Notes: generated from the sequence alone by a model not told the origin. 27,468 nt of DNA from Methanomassiliicoccaceae archaeon UBA404 (GCA_002498605.1 DAHY01000019.1:1-27468); one strand, 5' to 3'. Counted from the first letter of the stretch, positions 13,958 to 22,662 are shown. Numbers and translations: made by a program.

Positions 13958-15793
13958 ATGAAAGCATTGTACATTCACGCGGACTCGATGAAATTCGAAG
14001 CTAAAGAAAAGACCAAGGTCGCCGAGGATATCCCCGACGAACTTCACAAAAAAGAAATGAAAGAAGTGCTGGTTGCATTCATAACCGTAGAAAGCGGAGA
14101 TGAAGACGCAGCCGAAGATGTTGCATCCGAAGCGGCAAAGGATATACTTTCCACCAAAGAACAGGTCAAGGCCGAAAGGATTATGCTGTATCCCTACGCA
14201 CACCTCAGCAACGACCTCGGAAGTCCCAAGATCAGCATTGAAATTCTGAACATGATTGAAAATCTGATAACCGAAGCGAAAGCCGAGGTAGTAAGGGCGC
14301 CTTTCGGCTGGTACAAATCTTTTGAAATCAGCTGCAAGGGTCACCCCCTGTCCGAGCTTTCAAGAGACATAACCGGAAAATCCGCGAAACCCGCGGTCAC
14401 GGGTAAAGACACATACTTTATTCTCACCGAAGGCGGAAATGAAGTTTCTGTCAAGGAATACAGGTCTTCGTCGGATTGTATGAAATACATGATCGACAAA
14501 GAAGCTCTCGGAATAGATGCTCCGGCGGTAAAAGAGCCGGATTATCTCAGACTTTGCAAAAAATTCGGAATTCAGTGGGAATCCATGTCCGATGCGGGTC
14601 ATATGAGCCTCGGACCCCACGGAGCGATGATGTTCGATCTTATTTCCGATTACGCCACGGATGTCGTTAACCATTCCGGTATCGGTGTTTACAACGTCAA
14701 GGGAACCAATATGTTCTCCCTGGACGAACCTGCGGTAAAGGAACATGCGGAACTGTTCGGAGACAGATTGTACACCGTGGACACCGGCAAAAAGAAATTC
14801 ATTCTCAGATACGCCGCATGTCACCAGCAGTTCGCCATGATCCGCAACTGGAACATCAGTTACAAGAATCTTCCTTTCGGCGCCTTCGAGGTTGCCGACG
14901 CCTACAGGATGGAACAGTCCGGGGAAACCATGTTGTGCTTCAGAACCAGAAGACTGAACATGCCCGACTTCCACGTGGTTTGCAGAGACATTCCGGAAGC
15001 CAAAAAGAATTTCTCCAAGCTTGACGGAAAGATTTTCGATGAAATCGAAAACATCGGCAGAGAATACGACATGCTCGTAAACTTCTCTTCCAAACAGGCT
15101 TACGAAGAAAACAAGGATTTGATTTTGGAACTTTGCCGCAAACACGGCAGAGACGCCCTGATTCACATCTACCCCGAGGGAATCAATTACTACTGGACCG
15201 TGAACATCGAATATCATATGCTCGATCAGATGAAACGGCCCAGAGAAATCGGTACCGTTCAGATTGATGTCGGCAATGCCGAAAGATTCGGCATAAAGTA
15301 TTCCGACGAAAACGGAGACAAAAAATACCCCGTTATTCTTCACTGCGCAGTTGTGGGTTCAATCGAAAGATGGATGTACACTCTGCTGGACACTGCGGTC
15401 GCTTTGGAAAAAACCGGAGTTCCGGGTTACCTCCCCACATGGATTACCCCCGAGCAGGTCAGACTCATGGCGATAAACGACGATTGCATCGACGTTACCA
15501 TGGAAATAGCCGACAAAATCCGCAAAGCGGGTATCAGAGTATCGGTTGACGATACCGGCGCCACCGTGGGAAAGAAAGTCCGCCTTTCCAAACAGGATTG
15601 GTGTTCCTACGCCGCGGTAATAGGAGAAAAAGAAGTGGAATCCGGCTCTCTCAAGGTTTACGTAAGATCCGAAAACAAAGACATCGACATGACCGTCGAA
15701 GAACTTGTGGACAGGATCAAAAAAGAAACCGAGGGCAAACCGGTACGTCCGATGTACATGCCGGCGAATCTCAGTACGCGCTGTATGTTCTGA
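13958..15793 (+). CDS. thrS: Archaeal threonyl-tRNA synthetase
   Basis: ThrRS, 611 residues, attaches threonine to tRNA(Thr). The N-terminal 140 residues (MKALYIHADSMKFEAKEK onward, through RAPFGWYKSFEISCKGHPLSELSR) form the archaeal DTD-like editing domain that removes mischarged serine; bacterial enzymes have a different N2 editing domain. The class II catalytic core follows at about 200-510, including ILRYAACHQQFAMIRNW, where Cys287 or so is the expected first zinc ligand. The anticodon-binding domain is at about 510-611 (LPTWITPEQVRLMAIND..., KAGIRVSVDDTG). It stands alone with its own promoter. The start at 13958 begins exactly at the editing domain. Confidence 0.95.
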   Translation: MKALYIHADSMKFEAKEKTKVAEDIPDELHKKEMKEVLVAFITVESGDEDAAEDVASEAAKDILSTKEQVKAERIMLYPYAHLSNDLGSPKISIEILNMIENLITEAKAEVVRAPFGWYKSFEISCKGHPLSELSRDITGKSAKPAVTGKDTYFILTEGGNEVSVKEYRSSSDCMKYMIDKEALGIDAPAVKEPDYLRLCKKFGIQWESMSDAGHMSLGPHGAMMFDLISDYATDVVNHSGIGVYNVKGTNMFSLDEPAVKEHAELFGDRLYTVDTGKKKFILRYAACHQQFAMIRNWNISYKNLPFGAFEVADAYRMEQSGETMLCFRTRRLNMPDFHVVCRDIPEAKKNFSKLDGKIFDEIENIGREYDMLVNFSSKQAYEENKDLILELCRKHGRDALIHIYPEGINYYWTVNIEYHMLDQMKRPREIGTVQIDVGNAERFGIKYSDENGDKKYPVILHCAVVGSIERWMYTLLDTAVALEKTGVPGYLPTWITPEQVRLMAINDDCIDVTMEIADKIRKAGIRVSVDDTGATVGKKVRLSKQDWCSYAAVIGEKEVESGSLKVYVRSENKDIDMTVEELVDRIKKETEGKPVRPMYMPANLSTRCMF

Positions 15794-15826
15794 TCGAGAA
15801 CATCCGGCCGTTAAACCTCTTATCAA

Positions 15827-15838
15827 AATTTTAATATT
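15827..15838 (+). promoter_or_regulatory. TATA-like box for the thi operon
   Basis: AATTTTAATATT lies upstream of thiE and would give a start near 15859. A weaker box, CTTAAACA near 15873-15880, would instead give a leaderless transcript starting at the ATG at 15903. I cannot choose between them. No TPP riboswitch is recognisable in 15794-15902. Confidence 0.4.
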
Positions 15839-15902
15839 CATTATCATGCTTAACGCGAGTAAAAATCGATTGTCTTAAACATTGGACATATATTTCGATA
15901 TT

Positions 15903-16547
15903 ATGTTGGACTTGTACGTAATTACCGATTCCGCTTTGGCCGGCGGAAAGCCTGATTCGGAAATTGCCCGATTGGCTTACGAAGGCGGTGCCGAAGCGGT
16001 ACAGTTGAGGATGAAAAATGCTTCCTCCGCGGCAATGCTGCAACAGGCAATAGAGATTCAGAAAATTGCGGATGACCTGAATAAAATATTCATAGTCAAC
16101 GACAGAGTGGACATTGCTTTCGCCTCGGAAGCTGACGGTGTACATCTGGGTCAGGACGATCTTCCCCTGTCGTATGCAAGGAAAATACTCGGTTACGATT
16201 ATATTATCGGAAAATCCGTTTCAAATTCCAAAGAGGCCGTAATGGCTTACGAAGAAGGCGCGGATTATATCGCTTTGGGTCCGATTTTCAACACCGATAC
16301 AAAAACCGATGCGGGGGCCGGCATAGGATTGGATGCCCTCCTGGAAGTAAGAGAGGCCGCCCCGGATATTCCGTTGGTCGCAATCGGAGGCATTAATCTG
16401 GGTAACATAAAAGACGTCATCGACACAGGAGCGGATTCCGTCGCTGTTATATCCGCGGTAGTTGCCAAAAACGATATCAAAAAAGCCGTACACGAACTCC
16501 GTGATGTCATATTGAAGACAAGACCTCATATCGGAGAAGGGGATTAA
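15903..16547 (+). CDS. thiE: Thiamine-phosphate synthase ThiE
   Basis: ThiE, 214 residues, couples HMP-pyrophosphate and thiazole phosphate to form thiamine phosphate. The TIM-barrel shows LDLYVITDSAL at the start, AVQLRMKN, IVNDRVDIAFASEADGVHLGQDDLP, IIGKSVSNSKEA, YIALGPIFNTDTKTDAG (phosphate and diphosphate binding) and VAIGGINLGNIKDV. These are canonical ThiE landmarks. The ATG at 15903 is preferred because the first strand follows directly; a TTG at 15882 would add seven residues. It leads a six-gene operon thiE-thiS-thiF-thiG-thiH-tenI. A second ThiE-fold protein at the operon's end is distinct. Confidence 0.92.
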   Translation: MLDLYVITDSALAGGKPDSEIARLAYEGGAEAVQLRMKNASSAAMLQQAIEIQKIADDLNKIFIVNDRVDIAFASEADGVHLGQDDLPLSYARKILGYDYIIGKSVSNSKEAVMAYEEGADYIALGPIFNTDTKTDAGAGIGLDALLEVREAAPDIPLVAIGGINLGNIKDVIDTGADSVAVISAVVAKNDIKKAVHELRDVILKTRPHIGEGD

Positions 16548-16577
16548 GCGAAGATATTGTATCCGACATCATCAATA

Positions 16578-16781
16578 GTGTTTACCGTGAGAGTCAACGG
16601 CAACAGCATTGAAGTTCGGAACGGAACCGCACTGAAAGAATTTCTGATATCTTCAAACTACGACATATCCAGAATCGCCGTTGAACTGAACGGTGAAATC
16701 ATTCCAAAAAAAGATTATGACGGGGTTATTCTCAAAGACTCGGATTCATTGGAGATTGTCAGTTTCGTCGGAGGGGGATGA
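16578..16781 (+). CDS. thiS: Sulfur carrier protein ThiS
   Basis: ThiS, about 67 residues, is the ubiquitin-fold sulfur carrier whose C-terminal Gly-Gly is adenylated by ThiF and then thiocarboxylated. The sequence has the expected order: VNGNSIEVRNGTALKEFL, IAVELNGEIIPKKDYDGVILKDSDSLEIVSFVGGG, ending in glycines. The start is uncertain: TTG at 16557, GTG at 16578 and GTG at 16587 are all possible and none has a clear Shine-Dalgarno sequence; 16578 gives a normal family length. thiF begins 1 nt after the stop. Confidence 0.88.
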   Translation: MFTVRVNGNSIEVRNGTALKEFLISSNYDISRIAVELNGEIIPKKDYDGVILKDSDSLEIVSFVGGG

Positions 16782-16782
16782 T

Positions 16783-17340
16783 TTGAAAATCGGTATCGCG
16801 GGACTCGGAGGATTGGGATCCAACGTGGCAATGATGTTGGTCCGTTCCGGCGTCGAAGAACTTGTTCTTGTTGATTTCGATTGCGTCGAAGAGTCGAATC
16901 TCAACCGTCAGATATATTTTCGAAAGCACATAGGAATGAAAAAAACGGAAGCCTGTTCGGAAATACTGAAAATGATTAATCCCGATGTTAAACTGGAACT
17001 CAGGGATGTCCGTCTTTCCGAAAAAAACATACCCGAAATATTCAAAGACTGCAAAATCGTATGCGAAGCTCTTGACTCGGCCGAAAGCAAAGCCGTGTTG
17101 GCCGAAACCGTTCTTTCCGAAATGAAAGATGTTTATGTTGTATCGGGATGCGGTATATCGGGATTGAGTACGCCCAATACGATTGTCACAACCCATAAAT
17201 TCGGAAAGATTTACGTGTGCGGAGACGGTACCTCCGACGATACGGAGGATATGCACGCACCGAGAGTCACCGTCTGCGCGGGACATCAGGCAAATCAAAT
17301 CCTCAGACTGATATACGGAATAGAAGATGAAAAAATATGA
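16783..17340 (+). CDS. thiF: ThiS-adenylating protein ThiF (family 2)
   Basis: ThiF, 185 residues, activates the ThiS C-terminus with ATP. The nucleotide-binding E1-like core is clear: IGIAGLGGLGSNVAMMLVRSGVEELVLVDFDCVEESNLNRQIYF, with the Arg of LNRQ and the Asp of DFD as expected ATP and Mg contacts. It is shorter than E. coli ThiF and lacks the paired CxxC zinc site, which fits the short family found with ThiH in anaerobes. The start is TTG at 16783, supported by a strong GGAGGGGG at 16770-16777. The stop overlaps thiG as ATGA. Confidence 0.9.
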   Translation: MKIGIAGLGGLGSNVAMMLVRSGVEELVLVDFDCVEESNLNRQIYFRKHIGMKKTEACSEILKMINPDVKLELRDVRLSEKNIPEIFKDCKIVCEALDSAESKAVLAETVLSEMKDVYVVSGCGISGLSTPNTIVTTHKFGKIYVCGDGTSDDTEDMHAPRVTVCAGHQANQILRLIYGIEDEKI

Positions 17341-18107
17341 AAAATGACTTTTTAGACATCGGCGGACACAAGTTCAAATCCAGATTTATTCTCGGTTCAG
17401 GTAAGTTCAGCCTCGATATGACCCGCAAAGTCATAGAAAACGGAGGCGTGGAAATGGCCACGCTCGCCGTAAGGAGAGCCAATGTCGGAGGCATGGAAAA
17501 TATTCTTGATTACATACCCAAGGGCATTACGATATTGCCCAACACCTCGGGCGCCAGAAATGCCGACGAGGCCGTCAGGATAGCCGAACTCGCCAGGGAA
17601 TTGGGTTGCGGCGATTTTGTAAAAATTGAAATTATAAGAGATACAAAATATCTTCTTCCCGACAATGCGGAAACAACAAAGGCAATAGCCAAATTGAAAG
17701 CGAAAGACTTTGTCATCCTGCCTTATATGATGCCGGATCTGTCTGCCGCAAGAGACATGGAAGAGGCGGGAGCCGATGCGATAATGCCGTTGGGAGCCCC
17801 CATAGGAAGCAATAAAGGACTGCTAACGAAGGATTTCGTGAAAATACTGGTTGACGAGATAGATTTGCCAATAATCGTTGATGCGGGAATCGGAAAGCCT
17901 TCACAGGCCTGCGAAGCCATGGAACTGGGAGTCGCCGCAATAATGGCGAACACCGCCGTTGCAACGGCAAACGACCCGGGAACGATGGCCAAATCTTTTA
18001 AGATGACCATAGAAGCGGGACGTCTGGCATATCTGTCCGGACTCGGACGGGTTTTGGAAAACAGGGGTGAAGCTTCCAGTCCTTTAACGGGATTTCTGGA
18101 GGAATAA
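17337..18107 (+). CDS. thiG: Thiazole synthase ThiG
   Basis: ThiG, 256 residues, assembles thiazole phosphate from 1-deoxyxylulose 5-phosphate, ThiS thiocarboxylate and dehydroglycine. It is a TIM barrel with FKSRFILGSGKF at the start, Lys96 in DFVKIEII as the expected imine-forming lysine, DFVILPYMMPDLSAARDMEEAGADAIMPLGAPIGSNKGL, and IIVDAGIGKPSQACEAMELGVAAIMANTAVATANDPGTMA. Length is typical of the bacterial enzyme. It overlaps thiF by 4 nt and is followed by thiH after 5 nt. Most archaea make the thiazole with Thi4 instead, so this gene is likely of bacterial origin. Confidence 0.95.
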   Translation: MKNDFLDIGGHKFKSRFILGSGKFSLDMTRKVIENGGVEMATLAVRRANVGGMENILDYIPKGITILPNTSGARNADEAVRIAELARELGCGDFVKIEIIRDTKYLLPDNAETTKAIAKLKAKDFVILPYMMPDLSAARDMEEAGADAIMPLGAPIGSNKGLLTKDFVKILVDEIDLPIIVDAGIGKPSQACEAMELGVAAIMANTAVATANDPGTMAKSFKMTIEAGRLAYLSGLGRVLENRGEASSPLTGFLEE

Positions 18108-18112
18108 GGCTC

Positions 18113-19261
18113 ATGAGAGAATTTACTGACGCAACGGATTACGAAGAAGATATGGAACATATCGATTCAACAATCCTGAAGGACGTTCTGAAACGCTCTT
18201 CCGAATACAATCCCGACGTTTATACGAACAGGGATGTGAAGTCCGCACTTTCCAAGGACAGTCTTGACAGCGAAGACTTCGGGGCTCTCCTTTCGCCTGC
18301 CGCAGTTCCGTTTCTTGAAGAGATGGCTCACAGAGCCAGAGAGGAAACCAGAAAACATTTCGGAAATTCCGTAATCATATTCACTCCGCTGTACGCTTCC
18401 AATTATTGCACGAATCAATGCGTTTACTGCGGATTCGGCAGCAGAAACAAGATTCAGCGCGCAAAACTTACCGGTGACGAAATCGACAAGGAAATGGAAG
18501 CCATCGCTTCCACGGGAATGCAGGAAATACTTCTGCTTACGGGAGAATCCAGAATTCATTCCGGGCCCGAATATATCGAAGACTTGGTAAAACGGGCCAC
18601 AGAACACTTTTCGATAATAGGGTTGGAGGTCTATCCTTTAAACGCCTCGGAATACAACATTATGCAGAAGGCCGGTGCCGATTACGTCACGGTGTTCCAG
18701 GAAACTTACGATCCCAAAGTTTATGCCGATATGCACCCCGGCGGCAGAAAGAGGAATTACTCGTACAGATTCAATTCGAACGAAAGAGCTTTGATGGGAG
18801 GCATGAGAGGCGTGGGTTTCGCTCCGCTGCTGGGTCTGGCGGATTTCAGAAAGGACGTGTTTACCTGCGGCATTCATGCGATGGAAATTCAAAGAAAATA
18901 TCCTCATGCGGAAATATCGTTTTCCCTTCCGAGGCTCAGGCCGTGTATGAACAAAAATTTGGTCGCAAACAGTGTCACGGAGTCCCAGCTGTTGCAGGTA
19001 GCCATGGCTTACCGTCTTTTTATGCCGTATGCGGGACAAACGATTTCCACCAGGGAAAGACCTGTGTTCAGAGACAATATCGTGAATATATGTGCCACGA
19101 AAATATCCGCCGGCGTCAGTGTCGGAGTCGGAGAGCATTCCGGTACCGAGAATGGGGATGTGCAGTTCGATATTTCCGACCCAAGAAGTTTGGAAGAAAT
19201 AAAAAATTCATTGCTGGCTAATGGTATTCAACCGGTTTTCAAAGATTATGTGAGGGTGTAA
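18113..19261 (+). CDS. thiH: 2-iminoacetate synthase ThiH (radical SAM)
   Basis: ThiH, 382 residues, splits tyrosine by radical chemistry to give dehydroglycine for ThiG, the oxygen-independent route. The 4Fe-4S motif is C99-x3-C103-x2-C106 in NYCTNQCVYCGFG. Other landmarks are LLTGES, the YPLNASEYNIMQKAGADYVTVFQETYD stretch, and SFSLPRLRPC. The start has GGAGG just upstream inside the end of thiG. The stop overlaps the next gene as TAATG. This enzyme in place of the oxygen-dependent ThiO fits a strict anaerobe. Confidence 0.95.
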   Translation: MREFTDATDYEEDMEHIDSTILKDVLKRSSEYNPDVYTNRDVKSALSKDSLDSEDFGALLSPAAVPFLEEMAHRAREETRKHFGNSVIIFTPLYASNYCTNQCVYCGFGSRNKIQRAKLTGDEIDKEMEAIASTGMQEILLLTGESRIHSGPEYIEDLVKRATEHFSIIGLEVYPLNASEYNIMQKAGADYVTVFQETYDPKVYADMHPGGRKRNYSYRFNSNERALMGGMRGVGFAPLLGLADFRKDVFTCGIHAMEIQRKYPHAEISFSLPRLRPCMNKNLVANSVTESQLLQVAMAYRLFMPYAGQTISTRERPVFRDNIVNICATKISAGVSVGVGEHSGTENGDVQFDISDPRSLEEIKNSLLANGIQPVFKDYVRV

Positions 19262-19899
19262 TGGGATTCAAAATCATCGTGGTTACCGACAGAACAATAA
19301 TGTCAAAACCATTCGCTGACAAAATAGCCGACATATCCGATTCGGGGGCAGATATGATAATCCTCCGGGAAAAGGATCTGAGCGAATCCGAATACAGGTA
19401 TCTGGCAACCGAATCTGCCGCCATTTGTACCGAATACGGGGTTCCGCTGTGCATAAACACATTTGTTGAAACCGCCAAATCCATGAACATAGGAAGAATA
19501 CAGCTTCCTCTGGGACGGATGAGAATTCTGACGGACAGAACAGGATTGAATTCCGTGGGCGTATCCGTGCATTCGTTCAAAGAAGCGGAAGAAGCCGTTG
19601 ATTTGGGCGCGGATTATCTTATTGCCGGTCCCGTGTATCCCACAGAGTGCAAACCTGACGCAAAACCCAAGGGGCCGGATTTAATCGAAGAACTGTGCCG
19701 GAGTTTTGATGTTCCGGTTTACGGAATCGGAGGAATCACCGCGTATAATATACGGCACATTGCGTCAAGCGGGGGATCCGGAGTCTGTATCAGGTCTTCT
19801 GCCATGAGAACGGATAATCTGAACTTGCTCATCAGGGAGCTGAAAACGAATTTCGAAGCGGGTTTAGAGCATCTTGAGCTCGCCGGTAATTTTGTCTAA
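19261..19899 (+). CDS. tenI: TenI-like thiazole tautomerase (ThiE-fold)
   Basis: This 212-residue TIM barrel belongs to the ThiE/TenI superfamily: FKIIVVTDR at the start, GADMIILREKDLSE, YLIAGPVYPTECKPDAKPKG and VYGIGGITAYNIRHI. It differs from the ThiE at 15903 by having GVSVHS with His104, which lines up with the catalytic histidine of Bacillus TenI, and by lacking the ThiE diphosphate-binding asparagine-aspartate pattern. TenI isomerises the thiazole tautomer made by ThiG to the aromatic form used by ThiE. The position right after thiH, with a 1-nt overlap, supports that role. Its 3' end overlaps the convergent pth2 by 36 nt. Confidence 0.82.
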   Translation: MGFKIIVVTDRTIMSKPFADKIADISDSGADMIILREKDLSESEYRYLATESAAICTEYGVPLCINTFVETAKSMNIGRIQLPLGRMRILTDRTGLNSVGVSVHSFKEAEEAVDLGADYLIAGPVYPTECKPDAKPKGPDLIEELCRSFDVPVYGIGGITAYNIRHIASSGGSGVCIRSSAMRTDNLNLLIRELKTNFEAGLEHLELAGNFV

Positions 19900-20235
19900 T
19901 ACCGAAGATTTTTCCGGACCTATTCCCAGGCAGGTGACGGTTCCCGGGTCTATCTGGGTTCTTCCCGCATCGGTAATAAGAGAACAGGTGATTCCCGATG
20001 CTTCCGCCAGGGCTTTGAATTCAAACAAATCGCGAAGAGAATCCACTTTGAGAACAACCTTGGTTTGACCCGAATCGTACCATTTATTGAATGCGGAAGA
20101 ATTCTTTTTCTTGGACGCAAATGCACAGTTGACAGATGCGTGTGCGACTTGGGCCGCAATCTTGCCCTTGGTCATTTTAACGTCATTCCTTACCAGTATC
20201 ACAAGTTTGCAACCGTCAGGATCCTGATTTAACAT
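19864..20235 (-). CDS. pth2: Peptidyl-tRNA hydrolase Pth2
   Basis: Pth2, 123 residues, frees tRNA from drop-off peptides. It is the archaeal/eukaryotic type, unrelated to bacterial Pth: KLVILVRNDVKMTKGKIAAQVAHASVNC, then WYDSGQTKVVLKVDS, ITCSLITDAGRTQIDPGTVTCLGIGP and a C-terminal KITGELKML. Lys in MTKGK and the TDAGRTQ segment carry the catalytic residues. It is convergent with tenI, overlapping its last 36 nt, and divergent from the gene at 20325. Confidence 0.95.
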   Translation of the reverse strand: MLNQDPDGCKLVILVRNDVKMTKGKIAAQVAHASVNCAFASKKKNSSAFNKWYDSGQTKVVLKVDSLRDLFEFKALAEASGITCSLITDAGRTQIDPGTVTCLGIGPEKSSVLDKITGELKML

Positions 20236-20296
20236 ATATTCCGATGTAGGTCAGTGTACTATTTCAATTAACTGCATAACGCAGTATCAGCAATCA

Positions 20297-20304
20297 TTTT
20301 AACA
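20297..20304 (+). promoter_or_regulatory. TATA-like box for the 20325 gene and tgtA
   Basis: TTTTAACA is centred about 25 nt before the ATG at 20325, with no Shine-Dalgarno sequence between; a leaderless start is likely. Confidence 0.35.
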
Positions 20305-20324
20305 TTAGTGCCGATTGACGATTC

Positions 20325-20720
20325 ATGGCAATAATAAGCATCGAATACAGACATTCCTCGGAACCTCCCCAATCTGAACAGATTCGGCGCAAAAGCAACA
20401 AGGAAATGAAAGAATACCTTGCAGGTTTGGTTGCGGATATGATGATTTCCGATATTCCCGCAAAATTGACGGAAACAGAAACAGACGGGGATAATACCGT
20501 TTTCATAAACGGTAAAAACGTTCACGACATTCTCGACGGACTTGATATAAAAATGTTGGATGTCGAAGATTCCTGCAATCTCGGACATCCGAACATGATC
20601 AAATTCGAGAGGCCGGTTCTCGACTGGAATAAAAAATACATTGAAGATATTCCGGATGTCCTTATGAAAAACGCCATATCCAAGATTTACGCGGATTGTT
20701 ACAAAAACAGGATTATGTGA
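20325..20720 (+). CDS. Uncharacterised protein, possibly DUF2703-like
   Basis: This 131-residue protein has no signal peptide or membrane helix. An N-terminal strand (MAIISIEYRHSS) leads to a long charged helix (about residues 20-42), a strand, and VFINGKNVHDILDGLDIKMLDVEDSCNLG, then a lysine-rich helical end. The helix-then-strand-then-INGK arrangement loosely recalls DUF2703 thioredoxin-like proteins, but no CxxC is present, so I hold that weakly. It lies 4 nt upstream of tgtA and is presumably co-transcribed with it, which hints at a link to tRNA handling. No function is claimed. Confidence 0.65.
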   Translation: MAIISIEYRHSSEPPQSEQIRRKSNKEMKEYLAGLVADMMISDIPAKLTETETDGDNTVFINGKNVHDILDGLDIKMLDVEDSCNLGHPNMIKFERPVLDWNKKYIEDIPDVLMKNAISKIYADCYKNRIM

Positions 20721-20724
20721 GTTC

Positions 20725-22662
20725 ATGGTTAATTTTGAACTCCTGAAAAGAGACGGTTTGGCCAGAATCTGTCAGCTAACGACTAAGTCTGGCTCTATTG
20801 AAACTCCGGCACTGTTACCTGTAATAAATCCAAAAATAAACACAATTACGCCCAGGGAGCTGAAGGAAGATTTCGGCTTTGGGGCATTAATAACAAATTC
20901 ATACATTATAAAAAAACACCAGGATCTGAATCAGCAGGCGTTAGCCGAAGGTTTGCACAAGATGCTTGATTTCGACGGTATCATAATGACGGATTCCGGA
21001 ACTTTTCAAAGTTATATGTACGGAGAAGTAGACCTTACAAATCCCGAAATAGTGGAATTTCAGAAAAACATCGGTACGGATATAGGAACGGTTCTTGACA
21101 TATTCACCGAACCGGGATGGTCCGAAGAAAAGACAAAATGGGCCATAGAAGAAACATTGGTCAGAACCGAAGAAGCCTGTAAGCTGAAAGGCGACATGCT
21201 TATTAACGGTGTTATTCAAGGTTCCGTATATCCTGAGTTGAGGACTTATTGCGCTGAAAAGATGGCAACCATGGATATTGACGTTCATCCCATCGGCGGT
21301 GTGGTTCCGCTGATGGAACAATACCGCTATGCAGAGCTTGTTGACGTTGTCATGAGTTCTAAAATGGGAATTAATCCTTCGAGGCCCGTGCATCTTTTCG
21401 GTGCGGGACACCCCATGGTTCTGGCATTTGCCGCCCTGATGGGATGCGATCTCTTCGATTCGGCGTCTTATGCAAAGTTTGCCAGAGATGACAGAATGAT
21501 GTTTATAGACGGTACTTCCCGCCTGAAAGAAATGGAAACTTTGGACTGCAACTGTCCCGCATGCAAAGATCATACTCTGGAATCTTTGAGAAACCTTGAA
21601 AAGAAAGAACGCGAAAAGGTCATAGCCAGACATAATCTGTACCAGATTACCAAAGAGCTTGAAACCATTAAAAGATACATCAGGGAAGAACGTCTTTGGG
21701 AACTTGTTGAAATAAGATGCAGAGCCCATCCCGCGATGTTGAACGGATTGAGAAGATTCGAAGAATACATCGGTTTTATGGAACTGCACGATCCCATCAG
21801 CAGAAACGGCGCAATGTTCTACACCGGGCCGGAAACATACAATCGTCCGGTTTTTGAAAGATACCACTCAAGAATAATGAACAGATATGTTCCCTATTCC
21901 GACCGTGCCGTATTGTTTTCGGACAGCCCGGGTAAGCCTTACAGCCGTTCTTATTCCGAAGAATTCCATATAGCCAGAAAGAACGGTTACACACCCGTTG
22001 TCGTGACTCCTTTCGGACCGGTTCCCGCAGAACTTGACGAGGTGTATCCCTTGTCCCAGTCTTTGTTTCCGATGAATACCGACAGGGAAACCGAAGAACG
22101 GTCGTTGTCGTTAACTATGGAGTTTCTTGATAAGTACGGTTTCAAAGAAACCGTCAAATTTGAAAATATCGAAGATACCGAGTCTATGGAATACGACGGT
22201 GATTTGCTGAGAGCCAAAGCCGTATCTTCCTATCAGTTCGGCATTCCGGCGACCAAGGCTTTGTTCAGAGGCAAAATCGAATTTGTCAAAAGCAGAAGCA
22301 ACGACAGAATCAGGAATGTGATATCCGACGGAGAACATATTCTGTCGATGAGGGCCGGTGACGGCTTGTACACTCTGAAGCAGGAAGGGGCCGTACGCAT
22401 AGCGGAAAGTATTCCGTCCCCCTTCATGAGAGTGGCCGTGAATGACGATTCGGTGCCTTACGTGTCAAAGGGACGCAATGCGTTCTGTCAGTTCGTCATA
22501 GGCTGCGATCCGGGCCTCAGACCCATGGACGAAGTTATTGTGACCGACCGCAACGACAAAGTTTTGGCAACCGGCAGAGCAATGATGACAATGAAAGAAA
22601 TAATGTCATTCAAAAGAGGAATCGCCGTCAAAGTCAGAAGCGGGACTTCTGACGAGGCCTGA
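20725..22662 (+). CDS. tgtA: Archaeosine tRNA-guanine(15) transglycosylase TgtA
   Basis: ArcTGT, 645 residues, swaps guanine 15 in the tRNA D-loop for preQ0, the first step of archaeosine formation. The catalytic barrel has Asp90 in MTDSGTFQSY and Asp245 in LFDSASYA, matching the two active-site aspartates of the archaeal enzyme, and zinc ligands Cys275, Cys277 and Cys280 in DCNCPACKDH. Two middle domains follow (about 350-560), then a PUA domain at the end (about 568-642: PFMRVAVNDDSVPYVSKGRNAFCQFVIGCDPGLRPMDEVIVTD..., ATGRAMMTMKEIMSFKRGIAVKVR). It is full length, not split. Its last 57 nt overlap the convergent pcc1-like gene. Confidence 0.96.
   Translation: MVNFELLKRDGLARICQLTTKSGSIETPALLPVINPKINTITPRELKEDFGFGALITNSYIIKKHQDLNQQALAEGLHKMLDFDGIIMTDSGTFQSYMYGEVDLTNPEIVEFQKNIGTDIGTVLDIFTEPGWSEEKTKWAIEETLVRTEEACKLKGDMLINGVIQGSVYPELRTYCAEKMATMDIDVHPIGGVVPLMEQYRYAELVDVVMSSKMGINPSRPVHLFGAGHPMVLAFAALMGCDLFDSASYAKFARDDRMMFIDGTSRLKEMETLDCNCPACKDHTLESLRNLEKKEREKVIARHNLYQITKELETIKRYIREERLWELVEIRCRAHPAMLNGLRRFEEYIGFMELHDPISRNGAMFYTGPETYNRPVFERYHSRIMNRYVPYSDRAVLFSDSPGKPYSRSYSEEFHIARKNGYTPVVVTPFGPVPAELDEVYPLSQSLFPMNTDRETEERSLSLTMEFLDKYGFKETVKFENIEDTESMEYDGDLLRAKAVSSYQFGIPATKALFRGKIEFVKSRSNDRIRNVISDGEHILSMRAGDGLYTLKQEGAVRIAESIPSPFMRVAVNDDSVPYVSKGRNAFCQFVIGCDPGLRPMDEVIVTDRNDKVLATGRAMMTMKEIMSFKRGIAVKVRSGTSDEA

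Noticed and set aside
15794..15902. TPP riboswitch upstream of thiE
   Set aside because: I looked for the conserved CTGAGA and ACCTGA-type core segments and found neither here nor upstream of thiD.
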